A DNA stretch of 45,097 nt from Maribacter aquimaris (GCF_014596745.1 NZ_JABTCF010000019.1:1-45097); one strand, 5' to 3'; positions 24,859-33,835 are shown, counted from the stretch's first letter. Numbers and translations are program-made. The notes: generated by a model not told the origin, from the sequence alone.

Positions 24859-26124
24859 ATGAACAAAACCAAGGAAACCCTAGTCACGGCTTTTGCCCTT
24901 TTCTCACTTTTCTTCGGAGCAGGAAATTTAATACTACCTCCATTACTCGGGTTTAAGTCGGGTGATTTTTGGTGGCTCGTTACCCTTGGGTTTTGTATTT
25001 CTGCCATATGCATTCCTATCATGGGTATTTTTGCCCATGCCCGCCTACAAGGTACCCTCTACGATTTCGGCAAGAAGGTATCCCCAAAATTCGCTTTGGT
25101 ATTCGCCCTACTCATATATGCCATCGCTGCAGGACTACCCTCCCCACGTACAGCCTCCGTGACCCATGAAATTGCCATTCAGCCTTATTTTGACACCCCC
25201 TATATCCTAACGAGTGTTATTTATTTTACCTTGGTCTTTGTCTTTGTAATGAACCGATCAAAGATCCTGGACATTCTCGGTAAATTTTTGACCCCTGCCA
25301 TTATTTTTATTCTATTGTTGATTATTGGCATTACCATATTTTCATACCCGATGGATTTTGGCGATACCGTTTTCCCTAATCCTTTTACCGCTGGAGTTTT
25401 GGAAGGGTACCAAACCTTTGACGCCATAGGCGCGGTGGTAGTAGGTGGCGTAATCATTGTTTCCATCAATCTAAAAAACAAGGAGGATTCCTTTCAAGAG
25501 AAAAGAGCCCTTGTACGAAGGGCTGGTTGGATCGCAGGATTTGCATTGCTATTGATTTATGCCGGACTCATTTTTACCGGTGCACTAATGCACAAAGAAT
25601 TTGATGCTGATGTTTCACGCACGGCCATTTTAAACGGAATCAGTTTAAAAACCTTGGGCAACACAGCCAATCTGTTTTTGGGGATCTTGGTAAGTTTGGC
25701 CTGCTTTACCACAGCGGTAGGTATTGTTACCGGAACGGCCGATTTTATAAAATCAAGGTTTGACGATTCCCAAAAGGCTTTTACAATAACAGCCATATTG
25801 GGTTGTGTACTGGGCGTGGGCGTGGGGCAGTTCAATGTTGACTATATCATAGATGTCGCCTTACCCACACTCATGTTCATTTACCCCATAACCATCATTT
25901 TGATTGTATTGAATGTACTGCCCGAAAAATACACCTCTCCTTTGGTCTTTAAGGTGGTCGTTGGCACTACTTTTCTATTCAGTATTCCTGATTTTATAGG
26001 TAGTATTGGATATGGTGATTCTATTTCCACCATAAAGGAACTTATTCCTTTGAGTGTTTACAGTATGGGGTGGGTGTTACCGGCTATTATGGCTTTTATT
26101 GGGGTGAATGTGATAAAGAAATAA
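24859..26124 (+). CDS. brnQ: Branched-chain amino acid transporter, LIVCS family
   Basis: A 421-residue inner-membrane carrier that imports leucine, isoleucine and valine with Na+ or H+. It has about twelve hydrophobic segments. The N-terminal ALFSLFFGAGNLILPPLLG (key part FFGAGNLILPP) is the family signature, and AIAAGLPSPRTASVTHEI follows. The ATG at 24859 (MNKTKETLVTAFALF) is preferred; a TTG at 24838 overlaps the promoter. It stands alone, in its own transcription unit. Confidence 0.95.
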   Translation: MNKTKETLVTAFALFSLFFGAGNLILPPLLGFKSGDFWWLVTLGFCISAICIPIMGIFAHARLQGTLYDFGKKVSPKFALVFALLIYAIAAGLPSPRTASVTHEIAIQPYFDTPYILTSVIYFTLVFVFVMNRSKILDILGKFLTPAIIFILLLIIGITIFSYPMDFGDTVFPNPFTAGVLEGYQTFDAIGAVVVGGVIIVSINLKNKEDSFQEKRALVRRAGWIAGFALLLIYAGLIFTGALMHKEFDADVSRTAILNGISLKTLGNTANLFLGILVSLACFTTAVGIVTGTADFIKSRFDDSQKAFTITAILGCVLGVGVGQFNVDYIIDVALPTLMFIYPITIILIVLNVLPEKYTSPLVFKVVVGTTFLFSIPDFIGSIGYGDSISTIKELIPLSVYSMGWVLPAIMAFIGVNVIKK

Positions 26125-26259
26125 GGATGTCCTCCTCCATATTGGACTTATCCCATATTTCAACCAAAAATTCGAAAGGACCTATAGGGCACGGTAAGCA
26201 AAATAACCCGAGGCTTATTCAAAAATTGGGATAATTTTATTTTGGGAAACGACTTGCCC

Positions 26260-26267
26260 TATATTTG
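26260..26267 (+). promoter_or_regulatory. -7 element for the small membrane protein gene
   Basis: TATATTTG, a perfect TAnnTTTG, 23 bases before the ATG at 26291. No well-spaced TTG. Confidence 0.5.
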
Positions 26268-26290
26268 TAAATCCAAAAAAGGACTAAAAA

Positions 26291-26530
26291 ATGGAACATT
26301 TTACACTTGCCAGGGTTATACATATCATTGCTGTGGTTTTATGGATAGGCGGTGTTAGCATGGTCACGACAGTGATCATTCCTGCCATTAAGAAAATGAA
26401 ATCCAAAGAAGACCGCATTAAAACCTTTGAACAGATTGAAGGTAGGTTTGCCCTTCAGGCCAAAATCACTACCTTAATAACAACAGCCGGTGCAGTTGCC
26501 GGCAGCCATGGTTGGTTTTGGGTAAAGTAA
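26291..26530 (+). CDS. Small membrane protein, possibly truncated
   Basis: A 79-residue protein with one clear membrane helix (VIHIIAVVLWIGGVSMVTTVII), a basic-acidic loop, and a second hydrophobic stretch (ITTLITTAGAVAG) that ends abruptly at GSHGWFWVK. I recall related proteins of about 150 residues with four helices and a similar N-terminal half, in which case this is a broken or shortened copy. The downstream 99 bases show no continuation in another frame. The good promoter argues that it is still expressed. The function is unknown. Confidence 0.55.
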   Translation: MEHFTLARVIHIIAVVLWIGGVSMVTTVIIPAIKKMKSKEDRIKTFEQIEGRFALQAKITTLITTAGAVAGSHGWFWVK

Positions 26531-26629
26531 AACTTCTTTAATAGCGTAAAGGAATCAAGCTTCATTTCAGCCCGCTATGATTAGCCAATAATAATCACTT
26601 ATTTTTAAGACGTAAGCAATCCACCCCCT

Positions 26630-28081
26630 ATGCCTAGTACAACCGTTACCATTATTCTTCTATCCTTATATGTTATCGGTCTTATCGTAATCGGCATACG
26701 CAATAGGAAAAGTGAAACCAGTGAGGATTTTTTTCTGGCCTCCCGAAAATTACCGGCTTGGTTGTTGGCGGTGACTTTTGTGGCATCGTGGTGGGGAGGT
26801 GGTTCTGCCATTGACTTAGTTGACCATGCCCATAAAAACGGACTTAGTTCCTTCTGGATTTATGGGGTGCCTGTACTTTTGGCAACGGCCCTCATGTTCC
26901 TATTCGCCAAAGGAATCCGCAATGTAGGCTCTATCTCCCAACCTCAACTTATGGAGCAACGCTACAACAACAAAGTATCCCTCTTGCTTACCATTTTTAT
27001 CATCATTTTTATGGTGATTGGTTCTGCAGTTCAGGTTATTGTAGTGGGAAAATTTTTTCATGCTTTTTTTAATATCAGCTATGAGACCGGTGCCATACTG
27101 GGTACATCGATTGTATTGATATACTCCCTTTTTGGCGGGTTTAAAGGAGTTGTCCTTACGGATTTATTACAGTTTGTATTTTTTCTATTGACTGGAATAC
27201 TGCTGTTTGATATCACCTACAATCAATCTGGAGGAATCGAAGCCGTAAAAGCCACGGCCATTGCGAACGAAAAGGTTGGTTATAGCTCATTTTTCAACAA
27301 TGTGGGCGACAATCTGGCCTATGTAATTACATTTGGGACCTCTTGGATGATCCAAGCAAATATTTGGCAACGTATTTCTGCCGCTAAAAAGGCCATAGAC
27401 GCTAAGAAAATGATGGTTATTAGTTTCTTAGCCTTTATTCCCCTATATCTTATGGTAACCTATACAGGCATGTTCGCCTCGGTACTTTATGAAACCGTAC
27501 CTAAAAGTGGCATCGTTCCCGATCTGATCAGCAACATTCCCAATCCTATAATCAGTGCGGTTCTCTTTGTGGGATTAAGTGCCGCAATCATGTCCACAAT
27601 GGATTCTCTTATCAATACCGGGGCACTTTCCTTAACGGTTGATGTGTACCAACGGCATATAAATCCCAATGCGAGTCCGGCCCATAATGTAACGATAGGT
27701 CGAATTTCGACCTTTCTCCTTGGTGCCTTGGCACTACTTATTGCCCTGAAGATACAATCGGTTTTACGAATTTCTTGGATCGGTTCCGATTTTCTTACCA
27801 GCGGGGCATTCATCCCTTTGATCTTAGGGTTTTTATGGGCGAAGGGGACCTCAAAAGCAGCCATTATCTCTATGTTGTTCGGGTTGTTGTTTTCAACCTA
27901 CAATCTTTTGGTCGCACTTGGCATCGACTTGCCTGTAGCTTGGAAAACAGCATCAACAGAACAAGCGTTGATCGGCATCTCTATTTCGTTCTTCTTATAT
28001 ATTGCATTCAGTTTTCTGACGCAGGGTGATATGGAAAAAAGCAAAAAATTCATTGCTAAAGCCAATATCTTGAACAAATAA
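26630..28081 (+). CDS. Sodium:solute symporter family transporter
   Basis: A 483-residue membrane protein with about thirteen hydrophobic segments. SSS landmarks are EDFFLASRKLPAWLLAVTFVAS near the N-terminus, YSLFGGFKGVVLTDLLQF (the family's GGF.gvv.tD motif), SAAIMSTMDSLINTGAL, and a long run of helices after. Substrates of the family include sugars, proline, pantothenate and iodide; nothing here decides among them. It lies 99 bases after the small membrane protein, with no clear promoter of its own. Confidence 0.92.
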   Translation: MPSTTVTIILLSLYVIGLIVIGIRNRKSETSEDFFLASRKLPAWLLAVTFVASWWGGGSAIDLVDHAHKNGLSSFWIYGVPVLLATALMFLFAKGIRNVGSISQPQLMEQRYNNKVSLLLTIFIIIFMVIGSAVQVIVVGKFFHAFFNISYETGAILGTSIVLIYSLFGGFKGVVLTDLLQFVFFLLTGILLFDITYNQSGGIEAVKATAIANEKVGYSSFFNNVGDNLAYVITFGTSWMIQANIWQRISAAKKAIDAKKMMVISFLAFIPLYLMVTYTGMFASVLYETVPKSGIVPDLISNIPNPIISAVLFVGLSAAIMSTMDSLINTGALSLTVDVYQRHINPNASPAHNVTIGRISTFLLGALALLIALKIQSVLRISWIGSDFLTSGAFIPLILGFLWAKGTSKAAIISMLFGLLFSTYNLLVALGIDLPVAWKTASTEQALIGISISFFLYIAFSFLTQGDMEKSKKFIAKANILNK

Positions 28082-28109
28082 TATGGTTGGGGAAAAGTAC
28101 GGCGTAACT

Positions 28110-28226
28110 CTAATTTACCTGTTTTTTCAAAAACACTTCCAATACCTGCTTATAAACCGCCACAAGTTGTGCCCCTGTTAGGCCACTTATTTCATTAAAA
28201 ACAATGGTAGGTAGTGAGTGCCTTAC
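28110..28226 (-). pseudogene. C-terminal remnant of an unidentified protein
   Basis: On the minus strand a frame of 38 codons reads VRHSLPTIVFNEIS followed by GLTGAQLVAVYKQ and ends KKQVN-stop at 28110. It has a protein-like helix and strand pattern but no start codon, and an in-frame stop lies directly upstream. It resembles the C-terminal end of a thioredoxin/DsbA-type domain (inference). Most likely the tail of a gene whose front is lost. Confidence 0.35.
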
Positions 28227-28307
28227 TTATGCCTGAAGACGCTCCAGTGATTAAGGCCCTGCAGCCAATTTATTTATTGGATTTGCATAAATCGAGGTTT
28301 CATATTC

Positions 28308-28340
28308 AATTCAACGCAGGTGTAAAGCCTGCGTTGAATT
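28308..28340. terminator. Perfect inverted repeat, probable bidirectional terminator
   Basis: AATTCAACGCAGG (28308-28320), loop TGTAAAG, CCTGCGTTGAATT (28328-28340), followed on the plus strand by TTATTT. It lies 4 bases after the stop of the AhpD-like gene (minus) and 227 bases past the symporter (plus). Confidence 0.65.
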
Positions 28341-28344
28341 TTAT

Positions 28345-28905
28345 TTAGGCATTCACTGATCTCTTCCAAGCAAATTTTTCAAAAGGCTTATCTACAGGAG
28401 TGTTTGCAATGTGATTGGTGTAATTACTGATTATTTTTTGAGACAACCCCAAGATGATTTCCAACACTTGTCTCTCTCCATAACCAGCGGCATAAAATGC
28501 TTGTAATTCTTCCGGCGTAACGTGTCCGCGATTACGAACGATTATTAGCGTCATTGTACGTAAGGCCTCTAATTTTGGATTCTCAAGAGGTGTCTCATTA
28601 CGTAAAGACTCCGTAATGGTGTCATCTACCTTCATCATTTTCGCAATTGCAGTATGGGCAGGCACACAGTAATGACAGGCGTGTTCTACATTTATGGTTT
28701 GCCAGACTACAGTCAGTTCTTCCTTATCAAATGAAGAATCCGTAAACAATTTGTGTAGGGTTTGATAGCCTTCCAAAATACCTGGCGCCCCTGCTAATAC
28801 TCCGTGTAAACCAGGAATCATTCCATTCGCTTTTAAGGATTGACCTAATAATTCCTTGCTTCCTTCTGGAGCAGTTTCAATGTTGTTGATTTTCAATGTT
28901 GTCAT
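28345..28905 (-). CDS. Carboxymuconolactone decarboxylase family protein (AhpD-like)
   Basis: A 186-residue protein of the CMD/AhpD fold. The redox motif EHACHYCVPAHT is present (Cys77, Cys80, His84), as in AhpD-type alkylhydroperoxidases, so peroxide or thiol chemistry is likely rather than muconolactone decarboxylation. The ATG at 28905 gives MTTLKINNIETAPEG; a TTG five codons upstream is less likely. It is co-oriented with the TetR gene just upstream, and a palindrome between them nearly equals the palindrome at the TetR gene's own promoter. This indicates direct control by that regulator. Confidence 0.88.
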   Translation of the reverse strand: MTTLKINNIETAPEGSKELLGQSLKANGMIPGLHGVLAGAPGILEGYQTLHKLFTDSSFDKEELTVVWQTINVEHACHYCVPAHTAIAKMMKVDDTITESLRNETPLENPKLEALRTMTLIIVRNRGHVTPEELQAFYAAGYGERQVLEIILGLSQKIISNYTNHIANTPVDKPFEKFAWKRSVNA

Positions 28906-28937
28906 AATTTTAAATTTCAATTGTTATTAAATTATTT

Positions 28938-28953
28938 CTAAGCTATCGCTTAG
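28938..28953. promoter_or_regulatory. Putative TetR operator upstream of the AhpD-like gene
   Basis: Perfect palindrome CTAAGC-TATC-GCTTAG. It matches, with few changes, the site at 29558-29577. It lies between the TetR stop and the AhpD-like start. Confidence 0.65.
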
Positions 28954-28972
28954 TTTTGTTGTAAAAAAAATG

Positions 28973-29536
28973 TTATATGTTCCTAAACGTCATTTCTATA
29001 TAATCCTCGAGTTCTTCTTTACTGTTTACCCTTGATGCTGCCGCAAGGCCGTGTTTGGCCAATAATAAATAATTGGCCTGTTTGCGTATGGTTACTTCAT
29101 CTTTAGAGGAATCCAACCTTAATTTTTCGATGAAAATCGCTTTTAGCCCCTCCATGAAATCCACAATTTCCTTACGGATCACATCATCCTCTTTCTCGGC
29201 AAACTCATTATATGTATTTGTCACAAGGCACCCTTTCTGATTTCCCAATTCTTGTGATGCCCTAATGGAGTCATAAAAGAATTCCTTGATGTCTTCTACA
29301 CCACGGGTAGCGGTTTTCAGTTTATTGAAAATCGCACTTACCTTTTGTTTATAACACTTCAAGCTTTCTTGAAAAACACCATGTTTACTCCCAAAACTGG
29401 AATAGATAGAGAATTGATTGATTCCCATTTCCTTCTCCAACATTCTGACAGAAGTCCCTTCATATCCGTTATGCCAAAACAAATGCATGGCTTTTTCAAT
29501 AACCTCCTCCTCTATGTATTCTTTCTTTCTTGCCAT
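28973..29536 (-). CDS. TetR/AcrR family transcriptional regulator
   Basis: A 187-residue regulator. The N-terminal helix-turn-helix (about residues 8-50: YIEEEVIEKAMHLFWHNGYE, then TSVRMLEKEMGINQFSIYSSFGSK) fits the family; the C-terminal helical part should bind a ligand. The start is the ATG at 29536 (MARKKEY). It probably represses itself and the downstream AhpD-like gene through two similar palindromes, one overlapping its own -7 element. In similar pairs the inducer is often an electrophile or quinone (known for related systems; inference here). Confidence 0.9.
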   Translation of the reverse strand: MARKKEYIEEEVIEKAMHLFWHNGYEGTSVRMLEKEMGINQFSIYSSFGSKHGVFQESLKCYKQKVSAIFNKLKTATRGVEDIKEFFYDSIRASQELGNQKGCLVTNTYNEFAEKEDDVIRKEIVDFMEGLKAIFIEKLRLDSSKDEVTIRKQANYLLLAKHGLAAASRVNSKEELEDYIEMTFRNI

Positions 29537-29554
29537 TGCATTTGTAATACGATA

Positions 29555-29577
29555 CAAAACTAAGCAATCGTTTAGTT
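29555..29577 (-). promoter_or_regulatory. TetR gene promoter with overlapping operator
   Basis: On the minus strand TAGTTTTG (29555-29562) is a perfect -7 element. The imperfect palindrome AACTAAGC-AATC-GTTTAGTT (29558-29577) overlaps it, so a bound repressor would block the promoter. Confidence 0.65.
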
Positions 29578-29945
29578 ATAAAAAACAATTTAACGATTCT
29601 TTTTGATTTCAAAACATTCACCACAAGGTTAACACCTCATTTTAAGCTTATTATATGTATCGGAGCCCATGAACAATTCGGTCTATTTATTGATTATTAT
29701 GAAAGATTAAATCTCTGTCAGATTCAAATGGATGCTTTATAAAAACGCAATGGGATGGAAACCGTCCGATTACAATAACAGAAGCAACCAAATCACATTA
29801 TTGAACAATATTACCCTTTTGTCCTATATCCTATTTATAGCATGTAAATATTGGTCAAATTCCAGCGTAATAAAGCACTAAAAACCTTCCATAGGCCGAA
29901 ATATGATTTAAACTCCCCACTTGGGGACGGATGTATTAGACGCGT
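29578..29945. other. Intergenic region of 368 bases
   Basis: No gene, RNA or repeat family recognised. A short palindrome TCCCC-ACTT-GGGGA lies about 30 bases beyond the SulP stop codon and could be a weak transcription end for that minus-strand gene, but no T run follows. The sequence is AT-rich with stops in all frames. Confidence 0.4.
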
Positions 29946-31613
29946 TTACGGATTCTGTTCATAATTGGATGGTGGGCGTTCCAAGATCTCCCGGGCTTTT
30001 TTTGTTGCCCCACTGAAACTATCGAAAATCAAGTCTTCCTTAATCAAATCGGTCAACTGGTATTTTTTGAATTTCGCTTTCACCTCCGGATTAAGTCCGG
30101 ATAAGAGAATCGTAATGTCCTTGTTTCTCAAAATCTTTATGGTATCCTTTAAGTTATGCAATCCCGTCTGGTCAATAAATGAAACATGGCGCATTCTAAT
30201 AATAAGGACCTTACACGTTAACCCAATCTCTTCAATCGCCTCCGAATATCTTCTTGCCGATGCAAAAAACAAAGGCCCGCTAATTTCATAGATATTCAAA
30301 GCAATAGGAAGGTCCGAATAGTTCTCGATCACATCGCTGTCTACAAAATCATCAATCCGTTTTTCACTGATATCCGCCATTCTCTTCATGAATAAAATGG
30401 CCGACAGGACAACCCCTACCTCTATGGCCAATGTCAAATCGAAGAATACGGTAATGAAAAAGGTGGTTAATAAAATGAGTGTATCAAAATAGGAACCTTT
30501 CAGAATAGAGGCGAAAGATCTCCATTCGCTCATATTATAAGCCACAACCATCAAAATACCCGCCAAGCAAGACATCGGGATCAGTTTCGCCCATTGTCCT
30601 AGAAATAGCATGATCAACAACAAAGTGATTGCGTGTACCATTCCTGATATCGGAGTCCTACCTCCATTCTTCACATTCGTTGCAGTACGTGCAATGGCCC
30701 CGGTTGCAGGAATACCCCCAAAAAACGGAGTTACGATATTAGCTATACCTTGTGCAATCAATTCTGTGTTAGACCGATGTTTGCCCCCGATCATACCATC
30801 GGAAACGACGGCTGATAGCAAGGACTCTATGCCTCCCAATAAGGCAATGGTAATGGCAGGTGCGATGTAATTCTGTAATTCATTCCATTGGAAATTAGGA
30901 ATGGTAATATGAAAATTATTGGGAATGGCCCCAAAAAAAGTTTCAATGGTAGACACATCGAGTTTCAATATATGAACCAAAGGTGTTATAAGGATGATAG
31001 CCAAAAAGGAACCTGGCAGCTTTGTTGTAATCTTTTTTGAGAAAATGGTAATTAAAATGGTAATTGCGGTCAATGAGAATGCTATCCAATTTATTTGATC
31101 AAGGTTGGCAAAGTAGACCAGCCATTTCTCATGAAATTCGGAAGGCACTTTGTCTATAGGCAACCCTAAAGCGTCCTTGACCTGTGTCGAAAAAATAACC
31201 AAGGCGATACCACTTGTGAAACCAACTACCAATGGATGGGGAAAATATTTCAATAAAGCCCCAAGTTTCAATAAACCGAAAAGAATCAATATGACGCCCG
31301 CAAGGATTGTTGAAATGACCAAACCATCGATGCCGTATTGTTCAACAATGCCATAGACTATTACAATAAAGGCCCCCGTTGGCCCACCAATCTGAACCCG
31401 ACTGCCCCCCAGTAACGAAATTAAAAATCCAGCAACTATTGCCGTGATCAATCCTTTTTCCGGCGACACCCCAGAGGCGACGGCAAAAGCAATGGCCAAT
31501 GGTAAAGCCACGATACCCACGACGATACCTGATAAAATATCATTTGATATTTGTTTTCTGTCCAATCCAGATTTTAAAACCGAAAAGAATTTTGGTTTAA
31601 AAACATTCTTCAT
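29946..31613 (-). CDS. SulP family anion transporter with STAS domain
   Basis: A 555-residue inner-membrane transporter of the SulP (SLC26-like) family, which carries sulfate, bicarbonate or other anions. The N-terminal signature is seen (SGIVVGIVALPLAIAFAVASG, given in part: ALPLAIAFA), along with GGSRVQIGGPTGAF and GLINTPFFGG-like VTPFFGGIPATGAIARTATN. The last 115 residues form a STAS domain (IYEISGPLFFASA...FIDQTGLHNL). The ATG at 31613 is preceded by a good promoter. The anion cannot be decided; no carbonic anhydrase lies next to it. Confidence 0.93.
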   Translation of the reverse strand: MKNVFKPKFFSVLKSGLDRKQISNDILSGIVVGIVALPLAIAFAVASGVSPEKGLITAIVAGFLISLLGGSRVQIGGPTGAFIVIVYGIVEQYGIDGLVISTILAGVILILFGLLKLGALLKYFPHPLVVGFTSGIALVIFSTQVKDALGLPIDKVPSEFHEKWLVYFANLDQINWIAFSLTAITILITIFSKKITTKLPGSFLAIILITPLVHILKLDVSTIETFFGAIPNNFHITIPNFQWNELQNYIAPAITIALLGGIESLLSAVVSDGMIGGKHRSNTELIAQGIANIVTPFFGGIPATGAIARTATNVKNGGRTPISGMVHAITLLLIMLFLGQWAKLIPMSCLAGILMVVAYNMSEWRSFASILKGSYFDTLILLTTFFITVFFDLTLAIEVGVVLSAILFMKRMADISEKRIDDFVDSDVIENYSDLPIALNIYEISGPLFFASARRYSEAIEEIGLTCKVLIIRMRHVSFIDQTGLHNLKDTIKILRNKDITILLSGLNPEVKAKFKKYQLTDLIKEDLIFDSFSGATKKAREILERPPSNYEQNP

Positions 31614-31638
31614 AATCTACGTCCTAATAAAATTCGTT

Positions 31639-31666
31639 CAAACTTAAATCAAAAATCCTTGTCCAA
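31639..31666 (-). promoter_or_regulatory. Promoter of the SulP gene
   Basis: On the minus strand TAAGTTTG (31639-31646) is a perfect -7 element with TTG (31664-31666) 17 bases upstream, 25 bases before the ATG. Confidence 0.65.
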
Positions 31667-31778
31667 TACACAGGCCTTAGCTTAGACTTTGTATGTACCG
31701 ACCAAATATTCATTGTTACCCTTCTATTCTGTTATAGCTTTCCAATACACGATACCTTAACGCTACAACAACCCCTAT

Positions 31779-32350
31779 CTAATCCATTTGAAATACGTGC
31801 ATTACAGGTAGGGCCTTGTTATCAAAATCAAATAGTGCCTGGTTTTCCCAAGGTGAAGCCGCTGTGGACTCATTTCCTTTCCAAGCAATAAGCTCGCCCC
31901 CCCAGTAACAAAAACCTATTCCATGCTCCACTTCATTTGTCATAGTCCTTATTTGTTCCATAAAACTTTTTTGACCCGTTGCTGTCGCAGGATAATCCGG
32001 TAGTATCAATTGATCATTCGATCCTACGATAATATCCGTCCAATCATTCCAATCCAACGTAAAGGGATAGGCTGTTTCGGCTATGGGGACATCCTTAGAA
32101 AAGGTTTTACCCATAAACGCAAGCGAATGGTATTCACTCCGTTTGACTTTAGTATGTCCAGAAAATTGCGCTCTTTCCCTTCAAGGTTATAGAATACGGA
32201 ATTTGTTTCCGATATTTCAGGATAACTTGAAATGTCAACCGCAGCAATGGTATTTGAATCTGTATACGACGTATCGAGCGAATGCACCTCATCCTTGGCG
32301 CAGGACACAAACACCAAAAAAGGCAATACAAATTGAATACTTTTATTCAT
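31779..32350 (-). pseudogene. GH53 endo-beta-1,4-galactanase, internally deleted and frameshifted
   Basis: The N-terminal piece (32350 down to 32084) has a lipoprotein signal (lipobox VSC), AAVDISSYPEI and NGVNTIRLRLWVKP, the start of a GH53 barrel. The C-terminal piece (about 32114 to 31779) is in another frame: AETAYPFTLDWNDW, with the nucleophile glutamate, then GQKSFMEQI, GFCYWGGELIAWKG and WENQALFDFDNKALPVM. They meet near 32100, and roughly 200 residues of the middle, including the acid/base glutamate, are missing. GH53 enzymes cut galactan side chains of pectin. The gene cannot make an active enzyme. Confidence 0.85.
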
Positions 32351-32512
32351 TGCTCAAATAACAGAAAGCAGTCTAACCCCGTTGATCGGAATCCCCTACC
32401 TATGGTCGCTGGAGTATCAAAAATGGGTGTAACCACCTTACTTGCATCTGCGTATTGGATATTGGTCCAAGCATACTGCCCAATCACATTGCATAAAGTA
32501 ACACACTTATGA
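32347..32512 (-). pseudogene. C-terminal remnant of an unidentified protein upstream of the GH53 pseudogene
   Basis: On the minus strand a frame without start reads, in part, NVIGQYAWTNIQYADASKVV and PIFDTPATIGRGFRSTGLDC, ending LLFEQ. Its TGA overlaps the GH53 ATG (ATGA), as in an operon. I do not recognise the family. It appears to be the last 54 or so codons of a gene whose front was lost beyond the aminopeptidase gene border. Confidence 0.4.
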
Positions 32513-32515
32513 CAA

Positions 32516-33808
32516 CTAAGCCTTCATCAATTCCTCTATCTCCTCTATCTCGATAGGGATATTGGCCATAAGGTTGAAAGGTTCCCCTTTTTCTTGGATA
32601 ACCACATCATCCTCAATTCGAATACCCATATTCTCTTCCGGAATGTAAATGCCCGGTTCAACGGTAAAGACCATATTGGCCTTCATAGGGGATTTTAAGG
32701 GTCCATAATCATGGGTGTCCAATCCGATATGGTGACTGGTACCGTGCATAAAATACTTTTTATAGGCTGGCCAATTTTTATCCTCGTTTTGCACATCGGC
32801 CTTGTCCAATAAGCCCAAGCCCAATAGTTCCGAGGTCATGATATTACCAACTTCCTTATGATACTCAGCCCAATCGGTACCGGGCACCAACATATTCGTC
32901 GCTTCGTTTTTTACTCTTAATACGGCTTGGTATACTGCTTTCTGACGATCGGTAAACCTTCCATTTACCGGAATGGTCCTCGTGAGGTCACTGGAATAAT
33001 TGGCATATTCGGCAGCAACATCCATCAACAACATATCTCCATCCTTACACTGCTGATTGTTCACGATATAATGAAGTACATTGGCATTGGCGCCCGAAGC
33101 TATAATCGGGGTATAGGCAAAACCTTTAGAGCGGTTACGGATAAACTCATGCAGAAGTTCAGCTTCAATTTCATATTCCCAAACACCCGGTTTTATAAAG
33201 CCCAATAATCTTCTAAATCCTTTTTCGGTAATATTGCAGGCTGTTTGCATCAGGTCGATTTCCTCAGGTTCCTTAACCCCTCTTATTTCCTGTAAGATTG
33301 GATTGCTTTTCGCCACTTTATGTCCTGGGAACTTCTGTTTGCAATCCCGGATAAAACGATCTTCACGGGTTTGGGTTTCCACGGACTGTCTGTAGTGTTC
33401 ATTGGTATTGAAATATATCGTATCGGCCTCGGTCATTAAATTAAAAAAGACCTTGTCAAACTCACCCAACCAATAAATGGTCTCAATTCCTGATATTTCC
33501 GTTGCTTTTTCCTTGGTCAGTTTTTCACCTTCCCAAACTGCAATATGATCATTGGTCTCACGTACAAAAAGGACCTCCCGAAGTTTCTTGTCATGGGCAT
33601 CCGGAAAAAGCAATAAAATGCTCTCTTCCTGATCGGCTCCGCTTAAATAAAAAATATCGCGATGTTGCTCAAAAGGCAAGGTACTATCCGCACTTACGGG
33701 ATAGATATCGTTGGAATTAAATACTGCAATACTCGAAGGCTCCATTTTGGCCATGAATTTCCTGCGATTCTTAATAAAAAGTTCACTGCTGATCTGTTCG
33801 TATTTCAT
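32516..33808 (-). CDS. pepP: Xaa-Pro aminopeptidase (M24B)
   Basis: This dinuclear metallopeptidase removes an N-terminal residue that precedes proline. It is 430 residues long. The N-terminal AMP_N domain (about 1-160) is followed by the pita-bread catalytic domain. Metal ligands are visible: the first Asp in LLMDVAAEY, the second in SSDLTRTIP, His in GTSHHIGLDTHD, Glu in FTVEPGIYI and Glu in GIRIEDDVV. No signal peptide, so cytoplasmic. It is divergent from the BNR-repeat gene. Confidence 0.93.
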   Translation of the reverse strand: MKYEQISSELFIKNRRKFMAKMEPSSIAVFNSNDIYPVSADSTLPFEQHRDIFYLSGADQEESILLLFPDAHDKKLREVLFVRETNDHIAVWEGEKLTKEKATEISGIETIYWLGEFDKVFFNLMTEADTIYFNTNEHYRQSVETQTREDRFIRDCKQKFPGHKVAKSNPILQEIRGVKEPEEIDLMQTACNITEKGFRRLLGFIKPGVWEYEIEAELLHEFIRNRSKGFAYTPIIASGANANVLHYIVNNQQCKDGDMLLMDVAAEYANYSSDLTRTIPVNGRFTDRQKAVYQAVLRVKNEATNMLVPGTDWAEYHKEVGNIMTSELLGLGLLDKADVQNEDKNWPAYKKYFMHGTSHHIGLDTHDYGPLKSPMKANMVFTVEPGIYIPEENMGIRIEDDVVIQEKGEPFNLMANIPIEIEEIEELMKA

Positions 33809-33827
33809 GTGGAATGTATTTGGACCA

Positions 33828-33835
33828 CAAAATTA
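33828..33835 (-). promoter_or_regulatory. -7 element of the aminopeptidase gene
   Basis: TAATTTTG on the minus strand (plus CAAAATTA), perfect TAnnTTTG, 19 bases before the ATG. A TTG lies 22 bases upstream. Confidence 0.6.

Noticed and set aside
31779-32114. The 111-residue C-terminal GH53 piece as an independent small gene
   Set aside because: It lacks a signal peptide and half the catalytic barrel; it is the downstream half of a deleted gene.
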